From Amyelois transitella (taxonomy: Eukaryota > Arthropoda > Insecta > Lepidoptera > Pyralidae): DNA of 64,000 nt. A program made the translations under genes and the position numbers. This document shows positions 24,413-37,100 of this stretch, in pieces; the stretch's first letter is position 1; each line of letters starts with the position of its first letter. The stretch spans positions 6,026,501 to 6,090,500 of the forward strand of contig NC_083518.1 in the NCBI RefSeq assembly GCF_032362555.1. Direction: 5' to 3'. Below the pieces are notes generated by a model, which saw nothing but the letters and a program-made list of their open reading frames with translations, made no database searches and was not told the origin of the DNA.

Positions 24413-27400
24413 TTACTGTGTATAATATACTTTGTAGTATAAAGTTTTGGACCGCCATAGACTGTATGTGTTATCGAATTTTAATAAATAAACTCCCTCC
24501 CCCGGGTATGTGTGCGAGCCGGCGTAAACCTGAAACAAGTATCAACGATACATCACATATCACGTTTTGATCGCTTACGAGGTTGACAGAGCCAAAAGTC
24601 GCACGACTCGAGGGTCACAATTAGTTGTATGATAACAACGATATTCAGACTTTTTTGTTGCCAGTAAAAGCTAAATTTACAGATGAATAGATGACTTGTG
24701 TGAAAAGTGACCTCGGACCGAAAAGTAACGGCTTATATAACGGCTGTTATATGATTTCGATCGATTTACATTTTTATTTCGTTTGAAATGGGTTTTCACA
24801 GATTGATACGTAAAAATAACACCCAAGACACCAAGGCAAAAGATTTGTTTAATGTATTTTGAATATACATACATATGATCACGTCTATATCCCTTACGGA
24901 GTGGACAGAGCCAACAGTCTTGAAAAGACTGATACGCGGGCGGGCACGTTCAGCTGTTTGGCTTAATGATAGAATTGAGATTCAAATAGTGACGGGTTGC
25001 TAGCCCATCACCTAAAAGAATCCCAAGTTTATAAACCTATCCCTTAGTCGCCTTTTACGACATCCATGGGAGCGAGTTGGAGTGGTCCTATTATTTTTTT
25101 ATTAGTGCCGGGAACCACACGGCACTATTTTGAATATTCGCAACCCAATTAGGTAGCTAATATGAACTGGGTCAGTGACAACTTAAACTTATATAAATTT
25201 GAACAAAATGGTATCTCGCAGTTTGTTTCCAGGTCTGATTGCCTAAGTTAGGAACATGTCTACCCGAGTGGTTCAACACTGCTATATAAATTTAAAGAAA
25301 CAAGTTTACCTCGGTGTGACAATCTCTGCGGTAGACAGAGACGACAAGGCTGAGAAGCGGCCGCGTTATGTTCGTTGTTCGTCGCTCGCACCCTGTCTCC
25401 AAGTCGCTGCCGTTGCCCTGGATTGTGTATTCTGAGGATAAAAATGAATTTTAAATATATCACCAAATAATCCTACAGTCTGTTAAGTATCCGATAGAAA
25501 CGGATCCCAAGTGAATTCATGATACAATATGGCGTGTAGTAAATAACATACAAATTAAGACTGAACATAGATCAGGGGTTTTTTATGTTCTGCTTTTTTT
25601 AATATAAAGGTTCATTCAAGATTGACAAAGGTTCCAGTATCCTTGCCTAGAACTACCTATAGAGATTTATATATGCAGAACATGTATAATTGTAAGCTAT
25701 TTTAAAATACCTTCATCACCATATCCATCATCATCGAGATCTTCCTCTTCATCACTCTCCGACACTTGTATAGTGACCTCACTTGTAGGAGACTTGCTCC
25801 ATTCAAAATACAATCCAAAACCTGAAACAATAGAAGTATAGGTAACTGGTCACATTTGGACAAGAATTTAGGTTACTATTTTAATCGTTTTTACTCAATA
25901 ACACCCAAATATGTCACTTCTGTCAATGAGATCACAAAAGGTCAGATACCATTTCTCTTGGTATTTGTAGAAGTAGTTTTGCGATAAACCTTAAAAAGCC
26001 AATGGCAAAGTCTGACTTTCCCAAAGAAGCCGCCTGTCAAAGAAAACCTAACATAATTACAAAGGATTTAAAGTGCATATACTACTAATAAATAAAAAAA
26101 CATATATAATTGGCTAAAGAAAATAATATCAATTAATATCGGTGGCGAACTCCCAACACAATCGACTCGCTCGGCGATGCGGGTACTGGCACGGTATCCG
26201 TTACCCCAGTGTCCTTCCACTGAACTTTTTTCCTTTCTAGTCCATATGTTAGATCCTATGGCTGTAAAGCAGTCTAAAAGACACAAATTCGAATTTCATA
26301 CTCACCAATATCATAGTGATCGGTAGCAAACTCCCAACACAATCGACTCGCCCGGCGATGCGTGGGCACGCGCACGGTGACCGTCTCGCCGTGTCCCACC
26401 ACTAGGCGCCCGCCCGCCGCCGCCGCGGACTCTTTGAACTGAACTATGTCCTTACGGGTCCATATTTGGGCCTCTTCTATGGCGGGGAAGCAATCTAAAA
26501 AGAAACAAATTGAAAGAGAATGAGTGCATTGAAACAAATTCATTCCCTTTCCTATTGGATAATTTGAAAGAGATGGAAAGAAAAAAAATACAATGTCATA
26601 TATTTTTTTCATTTTGCTATTTTTTAAAATATCAAAATTATAGTTAAAATGTATTTCTACGTTGTTTTTCATGTTTCCGTAGTACTAACATAATTGGCTT
26701 TTAGTCGTCTTTTTATCACTTATATTGACTGTGTCTGCCCTGTCAGTGTTTATTTAAAAAATTGTGTGACACATTGTAAATTTCTAACATACCACTATCA
26801 ATTTGCTATGTTAAATTAAGAATTTATCTAATAATGAATACCAAAGCCAAAATCAATTTACCATCTCCATCAGAGTCCTCCTCGCCCCTAGACTCTTCAA
26901 TATATTCCTGTGTGTCTATTTTTTCTAATGTTTGCATTGACCTGAAAAGCACATTATCATCGTTTTAAAGGACTCTAGAGGTTATTATCATTATTAAGTT
27001 TACAAAAATTATAACTAAGTTTCTTTATTAAATTTTTGTTGTATTTTTTCCATACATACTTTCTACAGTTATACATTCATGTTTTTTTTTAAATATGTAT
27101 GTACAACTTGTGTTGCATTTAGTATTTACTACGTTAATTATAAGCACTGTAAGTTTTCCAAATTAAATAAATTAATTAATGGAATCATTATACACTCACT
27201 TGTTATTATCAGGTAAAGAAACTTCAGTTTCATTCAAATTACAATTGGTAACTGGTTCTTCTTTTTCCTCTTTAGCCAACTCATTGTCATTTTCTTCATT
27301 TTCATTAACATCAGCTGTTGACAGTCTCTGATCCATTGCCAACTGTTGGATGTACTGTTGGTAATGCTTATCTTGCAGTTGCCGTATTAAGATAGCCTGC

Positions 27401-29247
27401 TGGTCAAAATTGCCAGGAAATTGCTGTTGGGCATATTGCAGAAACTGATCATATGTTTGGGCATTGAGCGCATCTTTTATTCGCTGCCTGAAATTAAAAA
27501 ACTTTGATTTGTGGAATATTTTTTTTTACTAAAAACAAGTTGAATAACATTGATTCAAATTTATGAAGTAAGGGTAAGTTAGTTGATTCCCAGGATATTA
27601 TATTACAGCTCCATCATAAAAACATACCTTAATATTTTATATCGCGCATGCCATAGGCAGGCGCTTGTTTCTATAGATGGTCTATTCTATATGTTATAAA
27701 TAAACATACATAACATGTATAAACATACATAAAATGTATGTATATACATAGGGTGTATAGGTTTGCTATCAATCATTGTATTTATAAGAAAGTTACTTAC
27801 ACTTGTTGTTCTTCTGTCAGTTGAGAACTCTGTTGTTTTTGCTTCTCCAACATTATTCTATTTTGCAACTCCAAGTGGGCATTCTCTTCTTGTTCCTTTT
27901 TCAGTCTGAAATTTAGTGTAAATTTTAAATTTCAGATATATATTTCTCAAAAAATCCACTTATTTTTTCTAGTTATTTGAACCAGTACTTACTCTAGCTG
28001 TTTCTTAGTTTCCAAATCCCTTTGAATAGCTTCCAAGTATGGTTTGAACAGAGGGCATAATCTGAAAATGTTTTACTTTCAATTAAGTTTATCTTAGCAG
28101 TGCCATTCATACACAAGAACATTTTTATTTAAAAGTATTTTGCATTTCACAAAGTCTGTCTAGTGTGTTCCATATTCCATTTACATTGATCCCACAATAA
28201 TAGTCTAACTCCATCGCCACAAATAAATCTCTTTTTTTTTATAACTAAAACTAACTAACTTCAGAATAATGGAACAACTTAAATAATGGATAATAAACTT
28301 GGGAATCTTCTTAGGGAGCTTCAAGTGTTATGTAATGCGATTTTTGAAGATTTTTGACCCCATCTTTTTTCAATTTCAATTCCATAAGCCATACACCTGA
28401 ATGTTGCCTTTCAGTCTTTTTAAGGCTGATAACTCTGACTGCTTCACAGAAAAGACATGATTTAATTGCAAATAAATATTTAATAATCTTACCTGTCTAA
28501 TGTGTGTACAAAACCAGCCATTGCTTGAATTTGTGTCATTTGCCCTAAAGCTTGCCATGCAGCTCTTCGATTCCAACCAATCACATCCAGAACTCCAAGG
28601 GGAGGCACAGAATTCAAATCCAGAGGTCCGTGAGCTGTTTGCTGTGTGAATGCAACCAGCTTGAGTCGATCTTCATAGCTTAAGTGAATTGCTTTACCTT
28701 CTTTTTCTAAAAAATAAAGTAGTGATATAATTTTGAAGTTCTAGTTTCAATAACCTGTATTTAAGGAGGAAAACAAGACTATGATATTGACTACTTGTTA
28801 CTGAGGAATCAGATAAAAAGATTTCCAGGAAATAACATCTTATGGACGACGGACGTCTGTTTATAAAATTCAAGAAAGGAAACAGATTTTGTCTGTAAAA
28901 AATGGGGAACAGCCCCTTTTTATAAAGATAGGTAAAAGGGAAAAAATATGGGCAACATACCCAAATGTCAGCCACCTCAATAAAATAAGTTTAATGTGAT
29001 AGTTATTACGATGAGTTATCTGGTAAAATATCTAGTCATCTATATCTATACATATAATATAATAATTATAATTATAATAATATACAATAAAATCATACAA
29101 ACCTTTGTAAAAAGACAAGCCATGTTTATAAACTTCTTTTAGGGGTAGACCCCATTTACGCTCTTCGCTCTCCAAAATACCTTGGTCAGTCTCCAATGGA
29201 ACTTTTTCAGGGTTTACTTTATTACTTTTTTCTATTTTCGTGGACAT
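24413..29247 (-). CDS. ACBD3: Golgi resident protein GCP60 / acyl-CoA-binding domain-containing 3, 10 exons, 479 aa
   Basis: Minus-strand exons: 29103-29247, 28493-28706, 27993-28061, 27801-27905, 27200-27487, 26862-26941, 26306-26494, 25711-25821, 25310-25431, 24413-24529 (1440 nt, phases close). The domain order matches ACBD3: an acyl-CoA-binding domain (about residues 35-130, with [29 protein letters not shown] and WQALG); a charged coiled coil (135-185); a Gln/Tyr-rich stretch ([17 protein letters not shown]); an acidic linker; and a C-terminal GOLD domain (300-479) with [41 protein letters not shown] and a final VYYTQ. It binds giantin/golgin partners and PI4KB at the Golgi in vertebrates (family knowledge). 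An in-frame upstream ATG at 29328 would add 27 residues; the start at 29247 is preferred because the longer N terminus has no family counterpart. A decayed copy of exon 7 follows exon 7. Confidence 0.95.
24553..24610 (-). repeat. Fragment of the (TATG)n-tailed repeat family
   Basis: The minus strand carries a worn GGCTCTGTCAACCTCGTAAG segment of the family's 3' end. It is in the last ACBD3 intron. Confidence 0.4.
24865..25124 (-). repeat. Full-length copy of the (TATG)n-tailed non-autonomous repeat
   Basis: On the minus strand it runs from GTGCCGTGTGGTTCCCGGCA through GGATGTCGTAAAAGGCGACT, TTGAGATTCAAATAGTG complement words, CAAGACTGTTGGCTCTGTCC to a TATGTATGTA tail. It has no coding capacity. 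It sits in the last ACBD3 intron, in the gene's orientation. Confidence 0.8.
26131..26270 (-). pseudogene. ACBD3: Decayed tandem duplicate of ACBD3 GOLD-domain exon 7
   Basis: Immediately 3' of real exon 7 (26306-26494), the minus strand has an acceptor-like TTTGTGTCTTTTAG, then a sequence matching the exon: CATAGGATCTAACATATGGA (real: CATAGAAGAGGCCCAAATAT) and GAGCGAGTCGATTGTGTTGG (near identical). About 36 bases of the middle are deleted, the frame is shifted, and the exon's donor GTGAG is replaced by ATTTTC. Splicing from exon 7 straight to exon 8 gives an unbroken GOLD domain, so this copy is presumed skipped. Confidence 0.85.
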
Positions 29248-29364
29248 TCTTAGCGTTTTTGTATTTTTGAGATATTGTAAAAATCCAATTGATTCGGTCG
29301 GTACAAGCCTGACATAACAAACTGACAATTATTTTTTTCGGGTATTCCCTGTACTAAGGGGCAA

Positions 29365-29485
29365 AGGGTACTTACTGGCCCATGCAGCCAAATTTTTAAC
29401 AAAGTATTCTTAAAGTGGCTCAAGTCTTGTGACGATGAAATAATTAAGGCTTCAGAGACCTAGAACAATTAACATCATAAAATTA
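29365..29485 (+). other. NPRL3: Candidate noncoding first exon of NPRL3 (duplicate of 22607-22725)
   Basis: The block ends AAAATTA followed by a consensus donor GTAAGT at 29486, and the NPRL3 start lies after a good acceptor TTGTTTTGCAG at 31128. Splicing would place a noncoding exon about 100 bases from ACBD3 and make the two genes share a bidirectional promoter. This is inferred from splice signals only. Confidence 0.4.
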
Positions 29486-29714
29486 GTAAGTCTACAAACC
29501 AATGAAAAAGAAGCGGGTTTTTTTAAAGTTAATTTAAATATTGGCCCTGAATACTAGGTCACAATCAGTGGAGTTTGTGATGAACAGACGGATTTTCATC
29601 AGTCATTCCGTCGAACGGACAAACAATGTCAATATCGATAAATATAAAATGATGGGCCATCCCTAAAGGTGTCAATTAATTTGCAATAATATATCGGTTT
29701 TTTGTTTAAGATTA

Positions 29715-29850
29715 TGAAGCGGAGGGGTAGACAGAGACTACATCTTTCCACTTGCCGCGACCCCTGCATAATTTCTTCGCTACATCCACATTCATTCGTA
29801 TCTGCCTACCCCTCCGGGAAAAATACCTACGTAATTTTATGTATGTATGT
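29715..29850. mobile_element. Rearranged LINE 3' tail, two pieces head to head
   Basis: 29715-29795 is the minus-strand form of the LINE end seen at 33299-33445 (TCTTTCCACTTGCCGCGACC). 29797-29850 is the plus-strand form (CTGCCTACCCCTCCGGGAAA and a TATGTATGTATG tail). The two halves face each other across a CGGAGGGG/CCCCTCCG pair. Confidence 0.65.
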
Positions 29851-30286
29851 TTTATTCAGCTAAGGCTAGGCCACGACCATATTGGCCATGATGGCTCAGT
29901 CACGCCCCTATTACACTATTCGTTTTTCAGCAAGCGATATTAAAGACTGAGAGTCTAACTAGACTTGTCGCAATTACATCAGTCTGAAAAACGAATGCTT
30001 ACTCAGCCGCACACAATCTGTCGATCAACGTAGGCGGTTGTATGGCACCTGTACTTTCGAAGCCCAAAAAAATTGTCGTAGCACCCGTAGCACTTGCAGC
30101 AATGACTTTAACTTATACTAATAATGTTGGAACCATCCGACTTAAGAAACTACCTCCGAGTAAGAGCTTATGACCTCGTTTTCATCTCAATTTTTTTCAG
30201 TATTTGAAAGGAAGATAAAGAAAACTGTTAACCCCTGCAATCTTATTTCTTAAGATTCTATCATTAAAACATAGAGAACACGTTCA

Positions 30287-30345
30287 GGACTGTTGGCTCT
30301 ATCTACCCCGCAAGGGATATAGACGAGACTACATTAATGTATGTT
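30287..30345 (+). repeat. 3' end of the (TATG)n-tailed repeat family
   Basis: It reads GACTGTTGGCTCTATCTACC, CCGCAAGGGATATAGACGAG and a TGTATGT tail. Confidence 0.65.
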
Positions 30346-31177
30346 TGTGTCTATGATTTTTTTTCCCATACGTAATTAATATGGCATCTCTCGATATAAA
30401 TCAAGGATGCGTAAAATGCTGTTTTTGTTGAGGGGCACACTATTTTCAATACTTATAGACTTTCGCATTGCTTGATTATCAATGTTTATATGCGTCAACA
30501 TTAATAAGCATGTGTATGTATACACATTAATAAGCATGCCCATTATTGCCCATGGACCTTATAGTTATTATTATTACGTCCATGAGCATGCCATTTTCTT
30601 AACATGTACATGCGTAGCGCACGGACAAGTCCACTCCACTCCCTGCAGGCGCGAGCGCAGACTGAACAGTCTTACTCATAATACATTTGTTTCCTTGTAT
30701 TTAATGCTCCAATGAATATAGTTATATTTTTCTCCTTAATAAAGTAGGTAATGGAATAAACCAAAAAAAAAAACATATTTTTATGATTGACAATTTGACA
30801 CTGACAGATAGTGTTTCGTGAGAATCATAAAAAAAACTAGGTACCTACGAACCACAGTATGATTAATGTTTTGTTGTTTTTTGGTTTGGAATTTGCAAAT
30901 AGACTCTAAAATTTTACTTCGAGAAGGAAATCAAATAGTTTAGGTAGTTATCAAAGAATTTGTACTAAAACATTGGTAAAGCTAATATTCCAATCAATTG
31001 AATGGTATTGGGTACATGTTGGATTCAAGAAGTTTGACGTGAAGCATCAATATATATTAATACCTGTGGTTTAGCATGCAAATGAACGTCATTACAAATA
31101 AACAATATAATTTGTCATTGTTTTGCAGTTAGGTATTTTGTGATTTTTCTTGTGCTGTAGTTGGAAATAATACAGTC

Positions 31178-34100
31178 ATGGAAGTGAATCCTTTAAATAT
31201 ATTTTTTGTAAAGTCAGACAGTAAAGGAGATAGGTTGCTCTTTCGATATCCTTACACCACAGAAAGCAAAGATGATAATACCCAGAAAAAGTGTGGTCGA
31301 CATAATCCTTATGCAGTTTCTTCTACTGAGGATCTCCTTCAAAATCCTCAGTCGCAGACATCAAATATTTGTCAAGGTAATCCTCAATTATGTCCATTAA
31401 CAATGATAAATATTACTTCAGCATTATTTATTATAACGAGGAGTCCTCTAGCAATATAAATACTTATTTGGCAATATTTTTATAATCAACTGGCTGACAC
31501 TAACCTGCCTTGAGTGTAAGGGAGAGCCTACTTTGTTATCCTTAAGAAATTGAAATAAAAATATTTATCTCTCCTCTCATGGGTCTACTGGAAGAGGTTT
31601 CTATTGGAATAAGTAGCACCTTTATACTACAATTACTGTACTAAATACTTCTTTATATATTATATAATTTTATAAATTAATAAAGCTCTTTTCCTTTCTT
31701 CTAAAAGATAATAATTAAATGCTCAGACTACAGACTGACAGTCTCTGTGCAAAGTCACCATAAAATTTTTGCTGAGTTCCATTTTTACAGGTCAGCTGAG
31801 TGGTTTCACAGATGAAATGCTATCAACCTTGTTTGCGGTCAAGGCAGAGTTGTGCAACAGAAAGTTTGAGTTGAAAGTTAACGATGTAAGATTTGTTGGG
31901 CATCCCACGCTGCTACCATACCGGACCAATAAGGATGACACAGCTGCTATGATACTTATAAATATTGTGTTCGCATTACAAGCTTCTGCAAGCCATTCTA
32001 TTGGTAAGCAGTGTTGCATGAGATTTGTAAACAATTAGAAGATTATTAACAGAGTTGAAGTTGAAGAGAAACCAAAAGATCTATTACTTACTATGTATAT
32101 ATATCATTGGCTTAGTCGGTTATCATTATCACCTACTGTATACCGGTTTGAAAGTGCCTTTAAAACTTGTTTCTAAGAAGAAAAGAGATCTTAGAAGTAG
32201 AGAGATCTCAAAGAAAAATGTATGTTCTTAAAATTATGCAACTGAGTCAGTGCTATCTTTTTTATAAAACTAACAAAACATTTAAATATACATAGTTGAA
32301 ACCTTATTAAGATTATAAAAAAATCAATAGACAAAACTTTCTAATTATGATTATACTTTTTCAGTTAAGTGTTACTATGACTTGAGCAAAAGACTGGGAA
32401 AGGCACTTAGGCATGAGGAAAAAAGGTGCTCATATTTGACTGAAGAAATGAAAATAATGGTAATTATATTAATAAAGTTAACTGGTAGGCGCTTACAATT
32501 TTTACAGATGATTTACTTGTATATTACAATTCAAAATAAATTCTTAAAAACAATTAAGGAATTTATTTGGGGGATACAACATATTTTGTTATTGACAGCA
32601 CCATCTAATTAATTTCTCTGAACTTATTAGGTGTGGACATGCAACATGGTATGTATTGACCGCGTTGTAGTTCTACAGATTTGCGCTAGATGGCGTTGTT
32701 GTTGGCTAGATGGCATGGCATTTGTCATTTCTTTAATTGTTCAGCAATTTTTTGGTCATAAACAGGTAGAAACGTGAATATTTAAGTAACAAACCTGATG
32801 ATGGTACGGAACCCTTCGTGCGCAATTCCGACTCTCACTTGACTGGTTTTCACATCACAAAACTATTTGATTGTAAAACCTATATTAGTTGACTGACGCA
32901 AATCCCAATTAGGATAAGTCCGCCATTATAAATATTCTTTTAAGTCCAATGACTGTTTTGTAATTTGTCACATTTCTTTCTATGTGCATTAAAGAGTTTA
33001 CAAGCAAACAAACAAACCTATTACTTAACTTTTATCAGTTGGGTGCTCATGATGAAGTGTCATCATTGGACAATGAGTTGAACGGTGAGAATGATGAAGA
33101 CGAAGACAATCCACGCCACTCTGTGAGTTCTAACACAAACATTGTGGACAATGGACCAGATGGCGGGCAAAAGTCTGCGTTTCACCTCATATTGCAGAGA
33201 AGTACTTTGGCTAGGTCAATGAAATCAGTTTTTGAGGAATTGAGTAGCACAGGTTTGTTACTTTGAATAGTTATTCACTCATCAATATTCATTCATCAAA
33301 CCGCCGAGCTTGTATGAAGAGAGTTATGAATGTGGACGAAGCGAAAGAAGTATGCAGAGATCGTGGCAAGTGGAAAGAGGTAGTCTCTGCCTACCCCTCC
33401 GGGAAAGAGGCGTGATTTTATGTATGTATGTATGTATGTATCAATATTCATCCTTATAACATGTTTGTAAGTTAATATGAGTTGACGCACAATAATATTT
33501 GGGAGATCAAACAAGCATTATATGTGATAGTTGCACTTTTCGTAATCATAATCATCTCCTGGGAACTAAATACATTATTTACTATAATCAGTAGTAGGAA
33601 GCCCTTCAGTGGTGTATAGTAATGGCCAGTCTTCTAGACATACACACCCACACATCACTAAGGGGTTTAAAATTAAAGTCCCTGATGAAGGTCGCCGCCT
33701 TTCGGAAATATTTACCAAACCGCTGCTAAATCTTATTCTACTTAGATATGAGCTTATCATTTTTTAAGTCGAACATCACACTTTGTTCATTATTAATATC
33801 AAATTTGTCAGATTATCCAATATTGCTCTGTTTTTATTTGCAGGTATAGTTCAAGTACGCATAAACAAATGGGTCCTACTTTCGTTTTGTTTGCCACATA
33901 AAGCACATCAGATACACAATAGGGGACTCATTATAGAACCGGAGACAATAGACAAATGCTTGCAGAAGCTGAGGCCTTATCATGGAATTTTGTTATTGGT
34001 AATTATAGTTTATTGAAATATAAGGCTATGGCTATCATTAAATAATCCTACTTCCTCTAAGGATGCGTATATTAGTCTTGTTTTCTTCTATTAAAGTTTA

Positions 34101-37100
34101 TTTGCAATAAATTCATTGCACAGAAATTCACACAGTTGTTAGAAATCGTGACTTTTATGTATTAAGAATTAAAATGACTTAATAAAGTACTTGTAAGTTA
34201 GTGAAGGCCTATGTCAACAATTGATATACAGACAGACTAGGCGTAGTGGAAATAATAATGAAAATGTAAATTGTTTGTATAAATAAAGGCTTAAATTAAG
34301 TTAGTGAAGGATTATTGGGAACTCCCACAGACCTCCCAAATATATAGATCATGTATATAAAGAATTAATTATTAACTTCTAGTACCAATCAAATCAATGT
34401 GTTTCATTAATAAGGAATTATTTCATGTCAGTTTTTATTTTATAGGTAGACCCGAATGAGCTTCTAGCCTCAATCCCGCTGGATGGCAGCCCTGCTTTGC
34501 TACGGCTTATAAAGTTGTACAGTCCCCTCAAAAGTTTGCAAACACTTGCCATTGAAGCAGATTTGAGTCTCACTCAGGTGCCGACTATGTAACATAATAT
34601 TATTTCTAACTAAATTTTATCTGCCCGCGCGAATTTAGCACAACCAACAAGTTCTTTTTTTTTTTTGCAAATCCCACGGGAACTATACTTTTTACCGGGA
34701 TAAAAAGTACCCTATGTCTTATCTCTCTAAAAGAATCTAGAGCAGGACCTGCTCCAGATTCTTTTAATTATATAAACACAAAATTTCAAGAAGTTTAGAA
34801 GATAACGCGCGCGACCACGCACGCGTAAGAGACAATAACCAAATAAACTTACTTTTGCATTTATAATATAATTTGGGATTACTTACTATACTTCAAATAC
34901 ATGAGGTATTCATGTATTTGTGATCTGCGACACAGTTTCATAACTTCTGCAGATGTCATCGTTATCCTATGTTACTTAAATTGTACTTGTTTTTGTTTCC
35001 AAATAAAATATTTTTTATTTCCTTTTTTTCATTTCAAGTATGTAGCGCCATCTTTTTAATAGTATTTGCGGGGAAAAGAATAACAGTGGCACCATTTTCG
35101 GCGAGTAGTATTTGCTGGTCAGGTTAACTCTGATGTTTTTTTACTCAGAAGTGTGATATTTTCCTGAGGGAAAACGTAACCTCAAAGAGTCTTTCTACTT
35201 GTCATGAATCTTGCATACTTATTCTGCTTGATCCACTATCTTCACACATTTTTTTTTTCAGGTTTTCCAACTAACTGGCCATTTGGTTTACTGGGCCAAA
35301 GCAACGGTGATCTACCCACTATGTGAAGGAAATGTTTACGTAGTCGCTCCAGGCGCGAGTGTTCACATTAATTCACCACTGGTGTACGAGTTCGCTAAAG
35401 AATTCCCTGGACTTTGTTTATTACAGGTAACAATATCACAATAACCATGTACCAGTGCAATGGTTTTTTTTTTCAAAGAACTGTTTCACCAACACCTCAT
35501 ATTGTTTGCAAAGTCCTATATAATGGATTGGTTCTCCAAAAAGTTTCTTCCGTTGGCTTCATACATACATACGTCACGTCACGAATAGGTCACGTCTATA
35601 TCCCTTGCGGGGCAGACAGAGCCAACAGTCTTGAAAAGATTGAATGGCCACATTCAGCTATTTGGCTTAAGAATTGAGATTCAAATAGTGACAGTTTGCT
35701 AGCCCATCGCCTAAAAAAGAATCCCAAGTTTGTAAGCCTATCCCTTAGTCGCCTTTTACGACATCCATGGGAAAGATGGAGTGGTCCTATTCTTTTTTCT
35801 ATTAATATATATAATCTTTAAAATTTAAACCTTACAGTATCCATGGATTCTGAATAAAAAATTGCTGTGGCTTACTATACTTGTGCTTGGCGGAAACTTG
35901 AATAAATATAGAGTGTTTTTGTATAGATGCTGGGCGAGTTCTCGCTCCCGGCGCCACTGTGGTACATCTCGCGGGGCTCGCTGGCGGGCGCGCGGCGGCT
36001 GGCGCGCTGCGTGTCGTGGCTGCTGCAGCGCCGGCTGCTGCTGCAGCTGCACACCTACGTGCAGTTCAACTCGCCCAGCTGCTGGGGCCGCGACCAGGGT
36101 GACGTGTTGTTCTCATTGCAAAAACTATGATTTTGACAGCTGTCATACTAATATATTAACACTTTAGGTATCATATTTAAAATATAGAACACCTCTTCAA
36201 ACAAAATATTGCTCTTTCAGATGGCAAAGAGTACTTCTGTGAAAAGCACGACATCTATAATCAATCGTGCAGCGTGTCATTCTCATCGTTAAATCAAATG
36301 CAGTTAAATGTGCCCGAGCCTGTGGAACCTAGAGAAAGCACAAATCTATTCCCAGACTCCGATGAAGACTACCCAACTGAAAACAATCTTAACCAAACAG
36401 ACTTCTCGCACACAAAACCTATAGTCATAGAATCGGATTACACAAAATTTGACAAATTCAGTGAAGTTGACTCTGCTAACCATTCATTTGATGATGGAAT
36501 TGATTGTGTTGATGGACCAGTCAAAGCTAAAGAAGTCAACGGTGAATATGAAAGTACAGACAAGAAGAAAATACAAGGAAATTCAGTGGACAGTGGCATT
36601 TCTAGTAACATCAATGGTAATGGTGAAACAAATGGAGTCAATGGTCATACAGAACATGCAAATGGTAAAGAAAAAAGTGAAGAGAAATTGAAAGTGTTGC
36701 CATCTAGATTGTCTGATTTGTCATTGAAAGATAATGAAAGTGCTTTGAATTTGAGCAGTGATGAGGATAAGTTTAGTGATCAAGAAGTTTCTCCTAGACA
36801 GAAATTGGGTAATGGGTTCCTAAACGCTGAGAAGAAGAATGGTGTGTCATTAAATCTCAAGTTACAGAGCGAGATGAGGTAAGTTTTCATGTTTTTAACG
36901 ACTACAATTGATTGTTTTGCTGTGTTTCTGGCACTTGTGTAGGAACTATGATCTAAAGCGGATAAAGTGTTATCAGACATACAGAAATCAGATAATGGAT
37001 TTGCTTCGTGAAATTGACTTTCCGGGATGACTATTTATACTAATCAATTCCACAGCTTCCAACAACCGACAGTATGGAACGTCCCCGCAAGCTGTGACGT

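Larger units (their letters stand above)
29248..31128. promoter_or_regulatory. Head-to-head promoter interval between ACBD3 (-) and NPRL3 (+)
   Basis: It separates the ACBD3 start (29247) from the exon carrying the NPRL3 start. It holds a plus-strand block ending in GTAAGT (29365-29485), a TATCGATA (DRE-type) site at 29633-29640, a rearranged LINE tail at 29715-29850, a 13 bp inverted pair at 29918-29930/29984-29996, and a repeat fragment at 30287-30345. Confidence 0.5.

Noticed and set aside
35825-36167. Arg-rich ORFs over NPRL3 exon 8
   Set aside because: Other-frame shadows of the GC-rich exon; the true frame joins in phase on both sides.
36274-36882. Separate 202-residue gene
   Set aside because: It starts at an internal GTG and is simply the body of NPRL3 exon 9.
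36943-37029. Extra NPRL3 exon reading [15 protein letters not shown]
   Set aside because: It ends in a stop and direct joining of 36878 to 37056 keeps phase and the family sequence.
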